From the NCBI GenBank assembly GCA_947627905.1, contig CANQXX010000002.1, forward strand, positions 1 to 64,000: a stretch of DNA of 64,000 nt, given 5' to 3'. Position numbers and translations under genes: made by a program. This stretch comes from an uncultured Clostridia bacterium. GTDB taxonomy: Bacteria > Bacillota > Clostridia > Oscillospirales > Ruminococcaceae. Each line of letters opens with the position of its first letter. The stretch's first letter is position 1. The notes beneath the pieces are model-generated. The model was not told the DNA's origin and did no database searches. It saw only the letters and a program-made list of their open reading frames with translations. Below are positions 1 through 8,283 of this stretch, one piece after another.

Positions 1-116
1 AATGTCCCCTTTCGTTAAACTTCATTTCGGTATATTTATATTATACCACATTGTCTAACAAAAGGGGAGCATTTCATTCTGGCAGCCCTGTAATTTTTAT
101 GACATAGCATGAAAAA

Positions 117-147
117 ATATCCGGAGTGATACTATCGCTCCGGATAT
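117..147 (-). terminator. Intrinsic terminator of the mscS-like gene
   Basis: ATATCCGGAG pairs with CTCCGGATAT across an 11-base loop. Read on the minus strand it is followed by ATTTTTTC. It lies just downstream of the minus-strand channel gene. Confidence 0.8.
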
Positions 148-157
148 TTTACTGCTT

Positions 158-979
158 TTAAGACTTGTCCACCATGTGAACGTCAAGCTGATTGTAGGGA
201 ATATGGATTTTTTCTTCGTCGAATTTTTCTTTTACCTGCTGGATCATGTCAAAGTAAACGTCCCAGTAATTGGCATTATTTGTCCATACTCTTACGGTCA
301 AATTAACGGCGTTGGCATTAAGTTCGCCGATACGAACGAAAATTTCTTTGTCCTGAAGGACAAGAGGGTGTTTCTCCGCAACGCTCTTGATAGCTTCAAT
401 AGCTTTTTTGTGGTCGCAGTCATGCGCGATAGAGAACACCAGATCAACCCGGCGTTCGCTTTCTGAGCTGTAATTTATCAGTGAAGACGTTGAAACGACA
501 CCGTTAGGAATGTATATATCCTTATTGTCAAGAGTAACTATTTTTGTGAAAAGTATGGAAATTTCCTCTACCACACCTGCATATGCGCCTACTTCAATAT
601 AATCTCCGACTTTAATAGTGCGGTTTATGAGCAGGAGAACTCCGCCTGCAACGTTTGAAAGGCTGTCTTTAAGGGCAAGACCTACTGCAACGCCGGCAGT
701 TCCGAGAACGGTGATTATAGAGGTCATAGGTATTCCGAGAACAGTCAATACTATAATAAGTACGATCGATGTTATAACGATCTTTATTACAGAGGACAGG
801 AATTTTTTGACTGTTTCGTCCATTTTGGTTTTTTCCGTTCCCTTTGAAAAAAGGTTCAGTACCAGCTTGTTAAGGAAAAATCCTACAATGTAAATTACTA
901 TTGCAAGCAGCAAAGTGGGGATAAATGTAATTATTGCGTCCAACATTCTTTTTAAATATCCGAGATAAATATCGACCAT
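158..979 (-). CDS. Small-conductance mechanosensitive channel (MscS family)
   Basis: This 273-residue protein should form a tension-gated membrane channel that releases solutes on hypo-osmotic shock. Seen: three hydrophobic N-terminal segments (about residues 15-40, 65-85, 90-120). The last is the Gly/Ala-rich pore helix with AGVAVGLALKDSLSNVAGG, the family hallmark. A beta domain follows (GDYIEVGAYAGVVEEISILFT) and then the alpha/beta cytoplasmic vestibule. The length equals the short E. coli MscS type. The ATG follows a GGGAG ribosome site. It is monocistronic, with its own terminator, and shares no transcript with the plus-strand OadG/OadB genes. Confidence 0.9.
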   Translation of the reverse strand: MVDIYLGYLKRMLDAIITFIPTLLLAIVIYIVGFFLNKLVLNLFSKGTEKTKMDETVKKFLSSVIKIVITSIVLIIVLTVLGIPMTSIITVLGTAGVAVGLALKDSLSNVAGGVLLLINRTIKVGDYIEVGAYAGVVEEISILFTKIVTLDNKDIYIPNGVVSTSSLINYSSESERRVDLVFSIAHDCDHKKAIEAIKSVAEKHPLVLQDKEIFVRIGELNANAVNLTVRVWTNNANYWDVYFDMIQQVKEKFDEEKIHIPYNQLDVHMVDKS

Positions 980-1229
980 AAACAGGTTCTCCCTTCATAA
1001 ATATTTAATAATATCACTATATCGCATTTTTTATGTCATTAATAGTAGAATTATGTGTATTTTTATTTAAAAATCTGTTAATTATTGATTTAAAGCCGTG
1101 TTGTTACTGTGTTCATAAATATTCCTTAAAAAAATCTATAAAATGTGATTTTTTTATCAAAAAATATATTGCAAAATTATCCGAAATAGGCTATAATAAA
1201 TTAGATATTGTTTAAAGGAGAACTTTACT

Positions 1230-1625
1230 ATGGAAATGCAAATGGAATTATCTTATGTTTTTGCAGTGGTAATTACCGGTCTGGTAGTCGTTTTCCTCGG
1301 ACTGGTGTTGCTTATTGCATTTATAAACATTATAGGAGCAATATTCAAAAGCATTGACAAAAAGAGAAAGGACGCGGAAAAAGCCGCTGCCGCTTCAAAA
1401 CCGTCAGCCTCCGGAACAAGGATAGAAAGCGCTCCGGTGATCCAGCCTGCGGCAGACAGCGAGGACGAGGACGAAATAATTGCGGTGATCTCTGCGGCTG
1501 TTGCTATGATGAGCGCTGCGGAGGGTAAGGCTTACCGTGTAAGATCCGTCCGCGCCGTTAAGGGAGCGCCTGTCGGAAATGCATGGGCTTCGGCTGCTCT
1601 GAGAGAAGCCACAAGACCTTTTTGA
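1230..1625 (+). CDS. OadG-family small subunit of a sodium-pumping decarboxylase
   Basis: The 131-residue protein resembles the gamma subunit of membrane decarboxylase sodium pumps, which anchors and helps assemble the complex. Seen: one N-terminal membrane helix (about residues 8-35, VITGLVVVFLGLVLLIAF), a charged Ala/Pro-rich linker, and a C-terminal segment (EIIAVISAAVAMM...) typical of clostridial OadG proteins. AAAGGAG sits 9 nt before the ATG. It is followed 47 nt later by the beta subunit. No carboxyltransferase alpha subunit or biotin carrier lies nearby, so the decarboxylated substrate cannot be named. Confidence 0.8.
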   Translation: MEMQMELSYVFAVVITGLVVVFLGLVLLIAFINIIGAIFKSIDKKRKDAEKAAAASKPSASGTRIESAPVIQPAADSEDEDEIIAVISAAVAMMSAAEGKAYRVRSVRAVKGAPVGNAWASAALREATRPF

Positions 1626-1672
1626 TCGTTCTTAGGATTTTATAATTTTATTCAGAAAGGAAACCGATCCAA

Positions 1673-2863
1673 ATGTTTGAAGTTTTTAAGGACGCCATTA
1701 CAGAGCTTGCGCAAACAAGCGGATTTGCTGCAATCGGCTGGAAGGAAATAGTAATGATACTTATTTCCTTTGTATTCATGTATCTTGCTATTTCAAAGAA
1801 TTTTGAACCGCTTTTGCTGCTGCCGATATCTTTTGGTATGCTTCTTACAAATCTGCCGCTTTCGGGACTGTATAATCCCGATCTGTTCATCATAAACGAG
1901 GAAGGACATATTGATGTTCTCAACGTACTTACAAACGGCGGTCTGCTTGACCTGCTGTATCTTGGAGTAAAGCTGCAGCTTTATCCGCCGCTTATATTCC
2001 TCGGCATAGGCACTATGACGGACTTTTCTCCTCTTATCGCTAACCCGAAGAGCTTTCTTCTTGGCGCTGCCGCTCAGGCAGGAATATTCTTTACCTTTAT
2101 AGGCGCGGCATTGCTTGGAATGTCTCCCACAGAAGCCGGCTCAATTGCTATCATAGGCGGCGCTGACGGTCCTACTGCGATCTATGTTTCAAGTAAGCTG
2201 CTGAAGCCTACCGATACCATAGATACAGGTACTATCGCTCTGGCTGCATACACATATATGGCACTTGTTCCTATTATACAGCCGCCTATAATGAAAGCAC
2301 TCACAACAAAGAAAGAACGCTCCGTAGTTATGGAACAGCTCAGAACTGTTTCCAGAACGGAAAAGATCATATTCCCGGTAGCAGTTACAATAGTAATTTC
2401 TTTGCTGGTACCGTCCGCAGCTCCGCTGGTAGGTATGCTGATGCTGGGAAATCTTCTCAAGGAAAGCGGAGTCTGCAACCGTCTTGTTGATACGGCTCAG
2501 AATGCGCTTATGAATATTGTAACGATCTTCCTCGGCGTTTCCGTAGGAGCTACAACACAGGCAGACAAGATACTTAATGCTTCATTTGCAAAGGTAATTG
2601 TTCTTGGTGTTATAGCATTTTCCATAGGAACAGCAGCAGGCGTCCTCTTTGGAAAGCTGATGTATGTTTTCACAAAGGGAAAGGTAAATCCGCTTATAGG
2701 CTCAGCCGGAGTTTCCGCCGTTCCTATGGCGGCAAGAGTATCCCAGAAGGTTGGCGCAAGCGAAAATCCTACAAACTTCCTGCTTATGCACGCTATGGGA
2801 CCTAACGTTGCCGGCGTTATCGGTTCGGCTGTTGCTGCCGGTGTTCTGCTCAGCATAATATAA
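1673..2863 (+). CDS. Sodium-ion-translocating decarboxylase beta subunit (OadB/GcdB/MmdB family)
   Basis: This 396-residue polytopic protein is the beta subunit that couples decarboxylation of a biotin-bound carboxyl group to export of Na+. Seen: about ten hydrophobic segments and the family's GGADGPTAIYVSS motif, with the conserved Asp of the ion site, near residue 165. Also seen are NLLKESGV and the C-terminal GPNVAGVIGSAVAAG. The length fits the family (about 370-430). The preceding OadG gene is clearly its operon partner. The carboxyltransferase and biotin subunits must be encoded elsewhere, and choosing oxaloacetate, methylmalonyl-CoA or glutaconyl-CoA needs them. A hairpin terminator follows. 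Confidence 0.9.
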   Translation: MFEVFKDAITELAQTSGFAAIGWKEIVMILISFVFMYLAISKNFEPLLLLPISFGMLLTNLPLSGLYNPDLFIINEEGHIDVLNVLTNGGLLDLLYLGVKLQLYPPLIFLGIGTMTDFSPLIANPKSFLLGAAAQAGIFFTFIGAALLGMSPTEAGSIAIIGGADGPTAIYVSSKLLKPTDTIDTGTIALAAYTYMALVPIIQPPIMKALTTKKERSVVMEQLRTVSRTEKIIFPVAVTIVISLLVPSAAPLVGMLMLGNLLKESGVCNRLVDTAQNALMNIVTIFLGVSVGATTQADKILNASFAKVIVLGVIAFSIGTAAGVLFGKLMYVFTKGKVNPLIGSAGVSAVPMAARVSQKVGASENPTNFLLMHAMGPNVAGVIGSAVAAGVLLSII

Positions 2864-2883
2864 ATATCTGCGAATATTAAATT

Positions 2884-2919
2884 ATCCCGTTTGCTGCTGA
2901 TCGGTAAACGGGATTTTTG
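2884..2919 (+). terminator. Intrinsic terminator after the OadG/OadB operon
   Basis: ATCCCGTTT and AAACGGGAT form a 9-bp stem with a 13-nt loop, followed by TTTTTG. Confidence 0.85.
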
Positions 2920-2972
2920 TAAGCGGATAAATACATTCTTGACAAAAGCAAACGGCGTATAGATTTGGAATA

Positions 2973-3002
2973 TTGACATATTCCTGAAAGCTATGATATA
3001 AT
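2973..3002 (+). promoter_or_regulatory. Sigma-A promoter of the XRE-cupin regulator gene
   Basis: TTGACA at 2973-2978 and TATAAT at 2997-3002 are separated by 18 bp, 31 bp upstream of the start codon. Confidence 0.75.
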
Positions 3003-3032
3003 ATATCCAATAAATAAAAAAGAAGGCAGAAC

Positions 3033-3578
3033 ATGGATTACCTCAGCTACAATATTTCAAAGAATTTGAACCGTATACGCACTTCACGGGGAATGAGCCT
3101 TGACGCTGCTGCGGAACAGACAGGCGTCAGCAAGAGTATGCTTTATCAGATAGAACAAGGCGGCGCAAATCCGTCAATAAATGTTCTCGGAAAGATCGCA
3201 AGCGGTCTGCGGATAGATTTCACCGAACTGATAGCTTCACCTCCGGAAGAATCATATCTTATAAGAACTTCGGACGTTCTCCCGATAAAAGAGGGCGAAA
3301 AATACACGGTAAAAACTTGTTTTCCCTATGAGGATAATAAGAAGATCGAAATTTACAGGATAGACATTCTTCCCGGAGGAGTATATGTCAGCGGAGGTCA
3401 TGGCGCAGGAACAAGAGAATATCTTGCCGTCCTTGAAGGAATACTTACCATTGACACGGGGCGGGAAACACAAAATATCGAACCTAATGAAATTTTCCGC
3501 TTCAATTGTGAGGAAGAACATAAATACATCAACAATGGTAATTCGTGCGTTAGTTTTATATGTTTTTTCACAGCATAG
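3033..3578 (+). CDS. XRE-family transcriptional regulator with C-terminal cupin domain
   Basis: A 181-residue DNA-binding regulator. Seen: an HTH_XRE domain at about residues 9-62 (SLDAAAEQTGVSKSMLYQIE, the classic helix-turn-helix). A short linker leads to a small cupin barrel at about residues 105-178 (GGVYVSGGHGAGTREYLAVLEG), which in this family binds a small effector. Proteins of this plan often control neighbouring amino-acid or polyamine uptake and catabolism genes. Here it sits directly upstream, same strand, of the aminotransferase/ABC operon, its most likely target (inference). It has its own promoter, and no convincing terminator follows it. Confidence 0.85.
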   Translation: MDYLSYNISKNLNRIRTSRGMSLDAAAEQTGVSKSMLYQIEQGGANPSINVLGKIASGLRIDFTELIASPPEESYLIRTSDVLPIKEGEKYTVKTCFPYEDNKKIEIYRIDILPGGVYVSGGHGAGTREYLAVLEGILTIDTGRETQNIEPNEIFRFNCEEEHKYINNGNSCVSFICFFTA

Positions 3579-3744
3579 GGTACTATGCTGCTTTTTATAA
3601 CCATTTTGTTTAATATACTAAACATAATATGAATTTATTTATTAAAATAATTGCATAAATTTTTATAATTTATAAAATACATAAATATAAAAACTTGTAT
3701 TATCGGGGAAATTCGTGCATAGTGACAAAATTAAGCGAAAGTTA

Positions 3745-3773
3745 TTGACATAAAACTTGCATAGTGGTATACT
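3745..3773 (+). promoter_or_regulatory. Sigma-A promoter of the aminotransferase/ABC operon
   Basis: TTGACA (3745-3750), a 17-bp spacer and TATACT (3768-3773). Transcription would start near 3780, giving an 80-nt leader that holds a strong hairpin. Confidence 0.8.
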
Positions 3774-3799
3774 GTAATTGTTCAAGATAATAAACCCAA

Positions 3800-3847
3800 A
3801 AAGACAACGGTGTCCTTTAAAGGATATCGTTGTCTTTGTGTTTTTTT
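3800..3847 (+). promoter_or_regulatory. Leader hairpin with U-run: candidate transcription attenuator
   Basis: AAAGACAACG pairs with CGTTGTCTTT, and an inner TCCTTTAAAGGA palindrome extends the stem. GTGTTTTTTT follows at once. It is an intrinsic-terminator shape placed between the promoter and the start codon, ending just before the AGGAG ribosome site. It could act as an attenuator. Alternatively the promoter upstream of it could make a short RNA, with the gene read by leakage. Confidence 0.6.
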
Positions 3848-3861
3848 AGGAGATGATAGTC

Positions 3862-5082
3862 ATGAAGCTTGCAGACACAGGCTTTACCGCCGAAGAGATC
3901 AAGGCAAAGGCAAAAAAATATATTATCGAGACCTATGAACGCTTTGATTTCATAGCTGACAGCGCAAAGGACGTTTATATGTATGACGAGAAAGGAACGC
4001 CGTATCTTGACTTCTATGCCGGAATTGCCGTAAACTCGGTAGGAAACTGCTGCGAAAGAGTTGTGAACGCCGTTTGCGATCAGGCTAAAACACTTATGCA
4101 GTCTTTCAATTACCCTTATACCGTTCCGCAGGCGCTTCTGGCGGAGAAGATCTGTACCGCTATAGGAATGGATAAGATATTCTTCCAGAACACCGGTACG
4201 GAAGCAAATGAAGCAATGATAAAAATGGCTCGTAAGTACGGTGTTGAAAAATATGGAGCAAGCCGCTACAATATCGTTACCGCAGAAAATTCTTTTCACG
4301 GAAGAACTTTTGGCTCAATGAGCGCGACCGGTCAGCCGGACAATGCCTGTCAGATAGGCTTCGGAGGAATGGTCCCGGGATTTACATACGCTCCGTATAA
4401 CGATCTTCAGGCATTCAAAAACGCCTGCACGAGCAACACCATTGCGATCATGATAGAGCCGGTACAGGGCGAGGGCGGAGTTAATCCCGCGACTATGGAA
4501 TTTATGACCGGACTGCGTAAATTCTGCGACGAAAACAATATGCTGCTCCTGCTTGACGAAGTCCAGACAGGCTGGTGCAGAACAGGCGCTGTAATGTCCT
4601 ATATGAATTATGGCATAAAGCCCGATATCGTTTCAATGGCTAAGGCAATGGGCGGAGGAATGCCCATAGGCGCTATCTGTGCAACGGAGGAGGTTGCAAA
4701 AGCCTTTACAATGGGTTCTCACGGAACGACATTCGGCGGACACCCGGTATGCTGCGCGGCGTCCTATGCGGCAGTTTCCGAAATGCTTGAAAAGGATCTT
4801 GCAGGAAATGCAAAGAAAATGGGCGATTACTTCATGAAGAAACTTTCCGCACTTCCGCATATCAAGGAGGTACGCGGTCAGGGACTTCTCGTAGGCGTGG
4901 AGTTTGACGATAAAGTAAACGCTGTTGAAGTAAAACACGGCTGCTTTGACAGAAAACTTCTGATTACAGCTATTGGTTCAAACATAATCAGAATGGTGCC
5001 GCCGCTTATTATTACCGAAGGCGACTGCGACAGAGCATTCGATATTATCAAAGAAGCTGTTTGCGAAGCGGCAGAAAAATAA
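3862..5082 (+). CDS. Class III PLP-dependent aminotransferase (ArgD/GabT type)
   Basis: A 406-residue fold-type I aminotransferase moving an omega- or alpha-amino group to a 2-oxo acid. Seen: TGTEANEAMIKMARK (phosphate-cup region), the PLP-binding Asp in LLLLDEVQTGWCRTG and the Schiff-base Lys in SMAKAMGGGMPIGA. I start at 3862 because AGGAG at 3848-3852 abuts the track's ATG at 3853 but lies 9 nt before this one. Ornithine, acetylornithine and 4-aminobutyrate enzymes cannot be told apart by eye. No other arginine gene is near. The downstream amino-acid importer and alcohol dehydrogenase instead suggest uptake and fermentation of an amino acid, with reduction of the resulting aldehyde (inference). 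Confidence 0.88.
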   Translation: MKLADTGFTAEEIKAKAKKYIIETYERFDFIADSAKDVYMYDEKGTPYLDFYAGIAVNSVGNCCERVVNAVCDQAKTLMQSFNYPYTVPQALLAEKICTAIGMDKIFFQNTGTEANEAMIKMARKYGVEKYGASRYNIVTAENSFHGRTFGSMSATGQPDNACQIGFGGMVPGFTYAPYNDLQAFKNACTSNTIAIMIEPVQGEGGVNPATMEFMTGLRKFCDENNMLLLLDEVQTGWCRTGAVMSYMNYGIKPDIVSMAKAMGGGMPIGAICATEEVAKAFTMGSHGTTFGGHPVCCAASYAAVSEMLEKDLAGNAKKMGDYFMKKLSALPHIKEVRGQGLLVGVEFDDKVNAVEVKHGCFDRKLLITAIGSNIIRMVPPLIITEGDCDRAFDIIKEAVCEAAEK

Positions 5083-5115
5083 ATTTCACCCCCAAATACT
5101 GAAAGGAGAATTTTT

Positions 5116-6027
5116 ATGAAAGTAAAAAGATTATTTAAAGCCATAGGTATACTTACGGCAGGAATTATGGCGCTTTCCTCATTTGCAGGCTGTTCGGATA
5201 CATCGTCGGGTAATGCGGAAAATTCGGCTGCTTCCGGCGGAAGCGCTTCCGCGTCGGAAAGCAATGTGCTGAGAGTGGGTATGGAGTGTGCTTATGCACC
5301 TTTCAATTGGACGCAGGTAGGTACGGAAGTTCCTAACGGTGATACAGCCGTTGAAATTTACGGCGGTGGCGGATATGCCTACGGCTATGACGTTATGGTG
5401 GCAAAAAAACTTGCTGAACAGATGGGCATGGAGCTTGAAGTACATAAGGTAGAGTGGGATTCAATAGGCATTTCAATGGATTCCGGCGAATATGACTGCA
5501 TAATCGCCGGAATGGGCAGAACTGCCGAGCGTATGCTTTCCTATTCGTTTACAGAGCCTTATTATTACAGAAGCAACTGCGTTGTTGTAAAGAAAGGTTC
5601 GGAAATTGAAAATATCACCGGACTTTCCGATCTTGCCGGAAAGAACATTACGGTAACAACACAGCTCGGAACAGGCTGGGTACCGCTCCTTGACCAGATT
5701 CCCGATGCGGTAAAGGGAGCAAATTATGAGACTACTGCGGAAGTATTTATGGCACTTTCAAACGGTACGGCGGATCTTGCGGTAATTGATCTTCCGACGG
5801 CTCAGTCGGCACTGCTTACGAATGATGATCTTAAGATCATAACACTTGCCGACGGCGATACATTTGTAGGCGATGAAGAAATGACCAATGTCTGCATTGC
5901 TACAAGAAAAGATGATACCGAATTTCGTGATAAATTGCAGGCGGCAATGGACGCAGTAGGTCTTGACAGAGACACTATGAACTCAATGATGGAGGAAGCT
6001 ATATCCGTTCAGCCTGCGGCAAATTAA
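5116..6027 (+). CDS. Amino-acid ABC transporter substrate-binding lipoprotein
   Basis: A 303-residue extracellular receptor of the SBP_bac_3 family. Seen: an N-terminal signal ending in a lipobox (ALSSFAGC, acylated Cys near residue 26), then a Ser/Ala-rich tether. The body carries RVGMECAYAPFNW, typical of polar amino-acid receptors, and later IIAGMGRTAERMLSYSFTEPYY. An aromatic and glycine-rich insertion near residues 75-92 (EIYGGGGYAYGYD) shapes the pocket entrance. AAAGGAG precedes the ATG. It lies 33 nt after the aminotransferase and before its permease and ATPase, so the three make a complete importer. Confidence 0.92.
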   Translation: MKVKRLFKAIGILTAGIMALSSFAGCSDTSSGNAENSAASGGSASASESNVLRVGMECAYAPFNWTQVGTEVPNGDTAVEIYGGGGYAYGYDVMVAKKLAEQMGMELEVHKVEWDSIGISMDSGEYDCIIAGMGRTAERMLSYSFTEPYYYRSNCVVVKKGSEIENITGLSDLAGKNITVTTQLGTGWVPLLDQIPDAVKGANYETTAEVFMALSNGTADLAVIDLPTAQSALLTNDDLKIITLADGDTFVGDEEMTNVCIATRKDDTEFRDKLQAAMDAVGLDRDTMNSMMEEAISVQPAAN

Positions 6028-6040
6028 CTGTTCAAATAAA

Positions 6041-6070
6041 CGCCGCTTCCGGGTAGGTACGGAGGCGGCG
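6041..6070 (+). promoter_or_regulatory. Intercistronic hairpin between binding-protein and permease genes
   Basis: CGCCGCTTCCG and CGGAGGCGGCG form a GC-rich stem without a strong U-run. Such hairpins after a binding-protein gene usually protect the upstream message and keep the receptor more abundant than the permease (known pattern; inferred here). Confidence 0.55.
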
Positions 6071-6109
6071 GTATTGTTAAGATAACTTTTGCAAAGAAGG
6101 GAGATATTT

Positions 6110-6865
6110 ATGACAAATACACCAAACGGAGTTTTTGAATGGATATGGTTCATTGCTTCTGAATACGCGCAGTTATTTGTTGAAGGTACGCTGATAACTC
6201 TTGCCGTTTCGGTTGCCGGAACTATACTCGGATTTATTCTCGGCTTCATTGTGGGTATTGCGGAGGATTCAAAACTGAGCAGGAACGATCCCGTTCCGAA
6301 AAAGATATTTTTAGGTATCATAAAAGGAATAAGCAAGGTATATATCGAGCTTTTCCGCGGAACGCCTATGATCGTACAGGCAATGATAATTTATTACGGG
6401 CTGCGTCAGGGCGGTTTTGAAATTGACCCGATAATGGCAGGAATTTTAGTTACCGTTCTTAACACCGGAGCATATATGGCGGAGACGGTACGCGCCGGAA
6501 TAAAATCCATAGATATAGGTCAGCGCGAGGGCGCGCTTGCTATGGGAATGTCGCCTATTTCGGCAATGATGAATATAGTTCTTCCGCAGGCGTTCAAGAA
6601 TATAGTTCCCGAAATGGCAAATATGTTCCTGACAAATCTGAAAATGACTTCGGTGCTTAATGTTATCGGAGTAAAGGAATTGTTCCTGCAGGCAAAAACG
6701 GCAGGCGGAACATATTACAAATATCTTGAATCCTATCTTGTAATTGCAATAATTTATTTTGTTCTGTGTTTCCTTTTCAACAGGATATTCCTGTTTATAG
6801 AAAAGAAAATGGCAGGCAAAAAAGATTATGCGCTTGCTGTGGAATATATGGATAATAACGAATAA
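6110..6865 (+). CDS. Amino-acid ABC transporter permease
   Basis: A 251-residue inner-membrane subunit of the HisMQ/GlnP family. Seen: about five membrane helices, [12 protein letters not shown] at the start of the core, and the EAA loop [23 protein letters not shown] that docks on the ATPase. The track begins at a TTG (6089). I use the ATG at 6110, 7 codons on, because AAGGGAG sits about 7 nt before it. Being alone, it probably works as a homodimer. The next gene begins 14 nt later. Confidence 0.92.
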   Translation: MTNTPNGVFEWIWFIASEYAQLFVEGTLITLAVSVAGTILGFILGFIVGIAEDSKLSRNDPVPKKIFLGIIKGISKVYIELFRGTPMIVQAMIIYYGLRQGGFEIDPIMAGILVTVLNTGAYMAETVRAGIKSIDIGQREGALAMGMSPISAMMNIVLPQAFKNIVPEMANMFLTNLKMTSVLNVIGVKELFLQAKTAGGTYYKYLESYLVIAIIYFVLCFLFNRIFLFIEKKMAGKKDYALAVEYMDNNE

Positions 6866-6879
6866 GGGGGGGCGCGAAT

Positions 6880-7647
6880 ATGAGTGATAATAACAAAAAA
6901 GAAATTATCCGCGTTGAAGAACTTAGCAAAAATTTCGGCGAACATCAGGTGCTGCGGAAAATCGACTTTTCCGTAAACAAAGGCGATGTTATCTGCATAC
7001 TTGGTTCTTCCGGTTCGGGAAAATCCACTTTGCTCCGCTGCATAAACCAGCTTGAAAAACAGACTTACGGAAAAATTTATTTTGACGGAAAAGAACTGGG
7101 AAGAACACAGCACGAAATAAACATATACCGTTCCAAGGTCGGCATGGTATTTCAGTCCTTTAATCTGTTCAATAATATGACCGTTCTGAAAAACTGTATG
7201 ACCGGAACGCGCAAGGTGCTTCACCTTTCAAAAGAAGAAGCCCATGAACGCGCTATAAATCATCTCAGATCTGTGGGAATGGCTCCGTTTATAAATGCGT
7301 ATCCTGCACAGCTTTCCGGAGGACAGAAACAGCGCGTTGCAATTGCAAGAGGACTTTGTATGGATCCGGACGTCCTGCTTTTTGATGAACCTACCAGCGC
7401 ACTTGATCCGGAAATGGTGGGAGAAGTCCTGAATGTTATGAAATCACTTGCAAAAACAGGTCTTACAATGCTGATAGTAACTCACGAAATGGGCTTTGCG
7501 AGAGATGTTTCAACGAGAGTATTGTTTATGGACAAAGGCTATATAGTTGAAGACGCGCCGCCGGAAAAATTCTTTACATCTCCTGAAAATGCCCGTACAA
7601 AGGAGTTCCTCAGCAGATATATTTCCGACGGTGAAAGGAGATCGTAA
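6880..7647 (+). CDS. Amino-acid ABC transporter ATP-binding protein
   Basis: A 255-residue nucleotide-binding subunit of the GlnQ/HisP type. Seen: Walker [11 protein letters not shown]-loop VFQSFNLF, signature LSGGQKQR, Walker [13 protein letters not shown] and switch histidine in VTHEMGF. All catalytic residues are present. It energises the permease coded just before it, with the lipoprotein receptor as delivery subunit. The start follows a G-rich ribosome site (AAGGGGGGGC). Only 3 nt separate it from the next gene. Confidence 0.95.
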   Translation: MSDNNKKEIIRVEELSKNFGEHQVLRKIDFSVNKGDVICILGSSGSGKSTLLRCINQLEKQTYGKIYFDGKELGRTQHEINIYRSKVGMVFQSFNLFNNMTVLKNCMTGTRKVLHLSKEEAHERAINHLRSVGMAPFINAYPAQLSGGQKQRVAIARGLCMDPDVLLFDEPTSALDPEMVGEVLNVMKSLAKTGLTMLIVTHEMGFARDVSTRVLFMDKGYIVEDAPPEKFFTSPENARTKEFLSRYISDGERRS

Positions 7648-7650
7648 AGC

Positions 7651-8283
7651 ATGAAAAATTATGTCGTTACGGTTGCAAGAGGTTTCGGAACAGGCGGAAA
7701 AGCAATTGCCTCAAAACTTGCTGCCGATCTGGGCATACACTGTTATGAAAACAGGATACTGACCCTTGCTTCTCAGTTAAGCGGTCTGGACGAAAAACTT
7801 TTCAAGGAAGTCAACGAGAAGCTCCGTACTTCCGGCAACAGCTTTGCAAGTCTTATGAAAGGACTTCCCCGCGCAAGAAAATATATCGCAAGGAATGAGA
7901 AATTTGTTTCGGACGATACACTTTTTGAATACCAGAAAAAAATAATTTTAAATCTTGCTGAAACGGAATCCTGTGTGATCGTCGGGAAATGCGCCGACTA
8001 TATATTACAGGGCAGGGAAAATGTTGTAAGTGTTTATATTGAAGCTCCCAGAGATTTCTGCATAAAACGAACCATTGAAAATATGGGGGTTACCGAGGAA
8101 GTAGCGCAGGCAACTATCCGTCAGACGGATAAATTCCGCGCCGATTATTATCAGTATTACACTCACGGAAATTACTGGACAAATCCGATAAATTATGATA
8201 TGACCCTGAACAGTGAAAAAGTCGGGATAGACAACTGCGTTACGGTCATAAAGGACTATCTTAAAATAAAGGGGCTGATATGA
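7651..8283 (+). CDS. Cytidylate-kinase-like P-loop protein
   Basis: A 210-residue protein of the cytidylate-kinase-like family. It should be a cytosolic NMP-kinase-fold protein, but these proteins are distinct from housekeeping Cmk and their substrate is unproven. Seen: a loose P-loop ARGFGTGGKAIASKLAADLG at residues 9-28, a mid-section with SCVIVGKCADYIL, and a lid region with basic residues (FCIKRTIENM, RQTDKFRADYYQYY). It is translationally tied to its neighbours: 3 nt after the ABC ATPase and directly abutting the dehydrogenase. A link to the transporter operon's catabolism is suggested only by context. Confidence 0.8.
   Translation: MKNYVVTVARGFGTGGKAIASKLAADLGIHCYENRILTLASQLSGLDEKLFKEVNEKLRTSGNSFASLMKGLPRARKYIARNEKFVSDDTLFEYQKKIILNLAETESCVIVGKCADYILQGRENVVSVYIEAPRDFCIKRTIENMGVTEEVAQATIRQTDKFRADYYQYYTHGNYWTNPINYDMTLNSEKVGIDNCVTVIKDYLKIKGLI

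Noticed and set aside
1033-1215. 60-codon plus-strand ORF before the OadG gene
   Set aside because: Very AT-rich, no ribosome site, no recognisable sequence. It lies in the promoter region and looks like chance.
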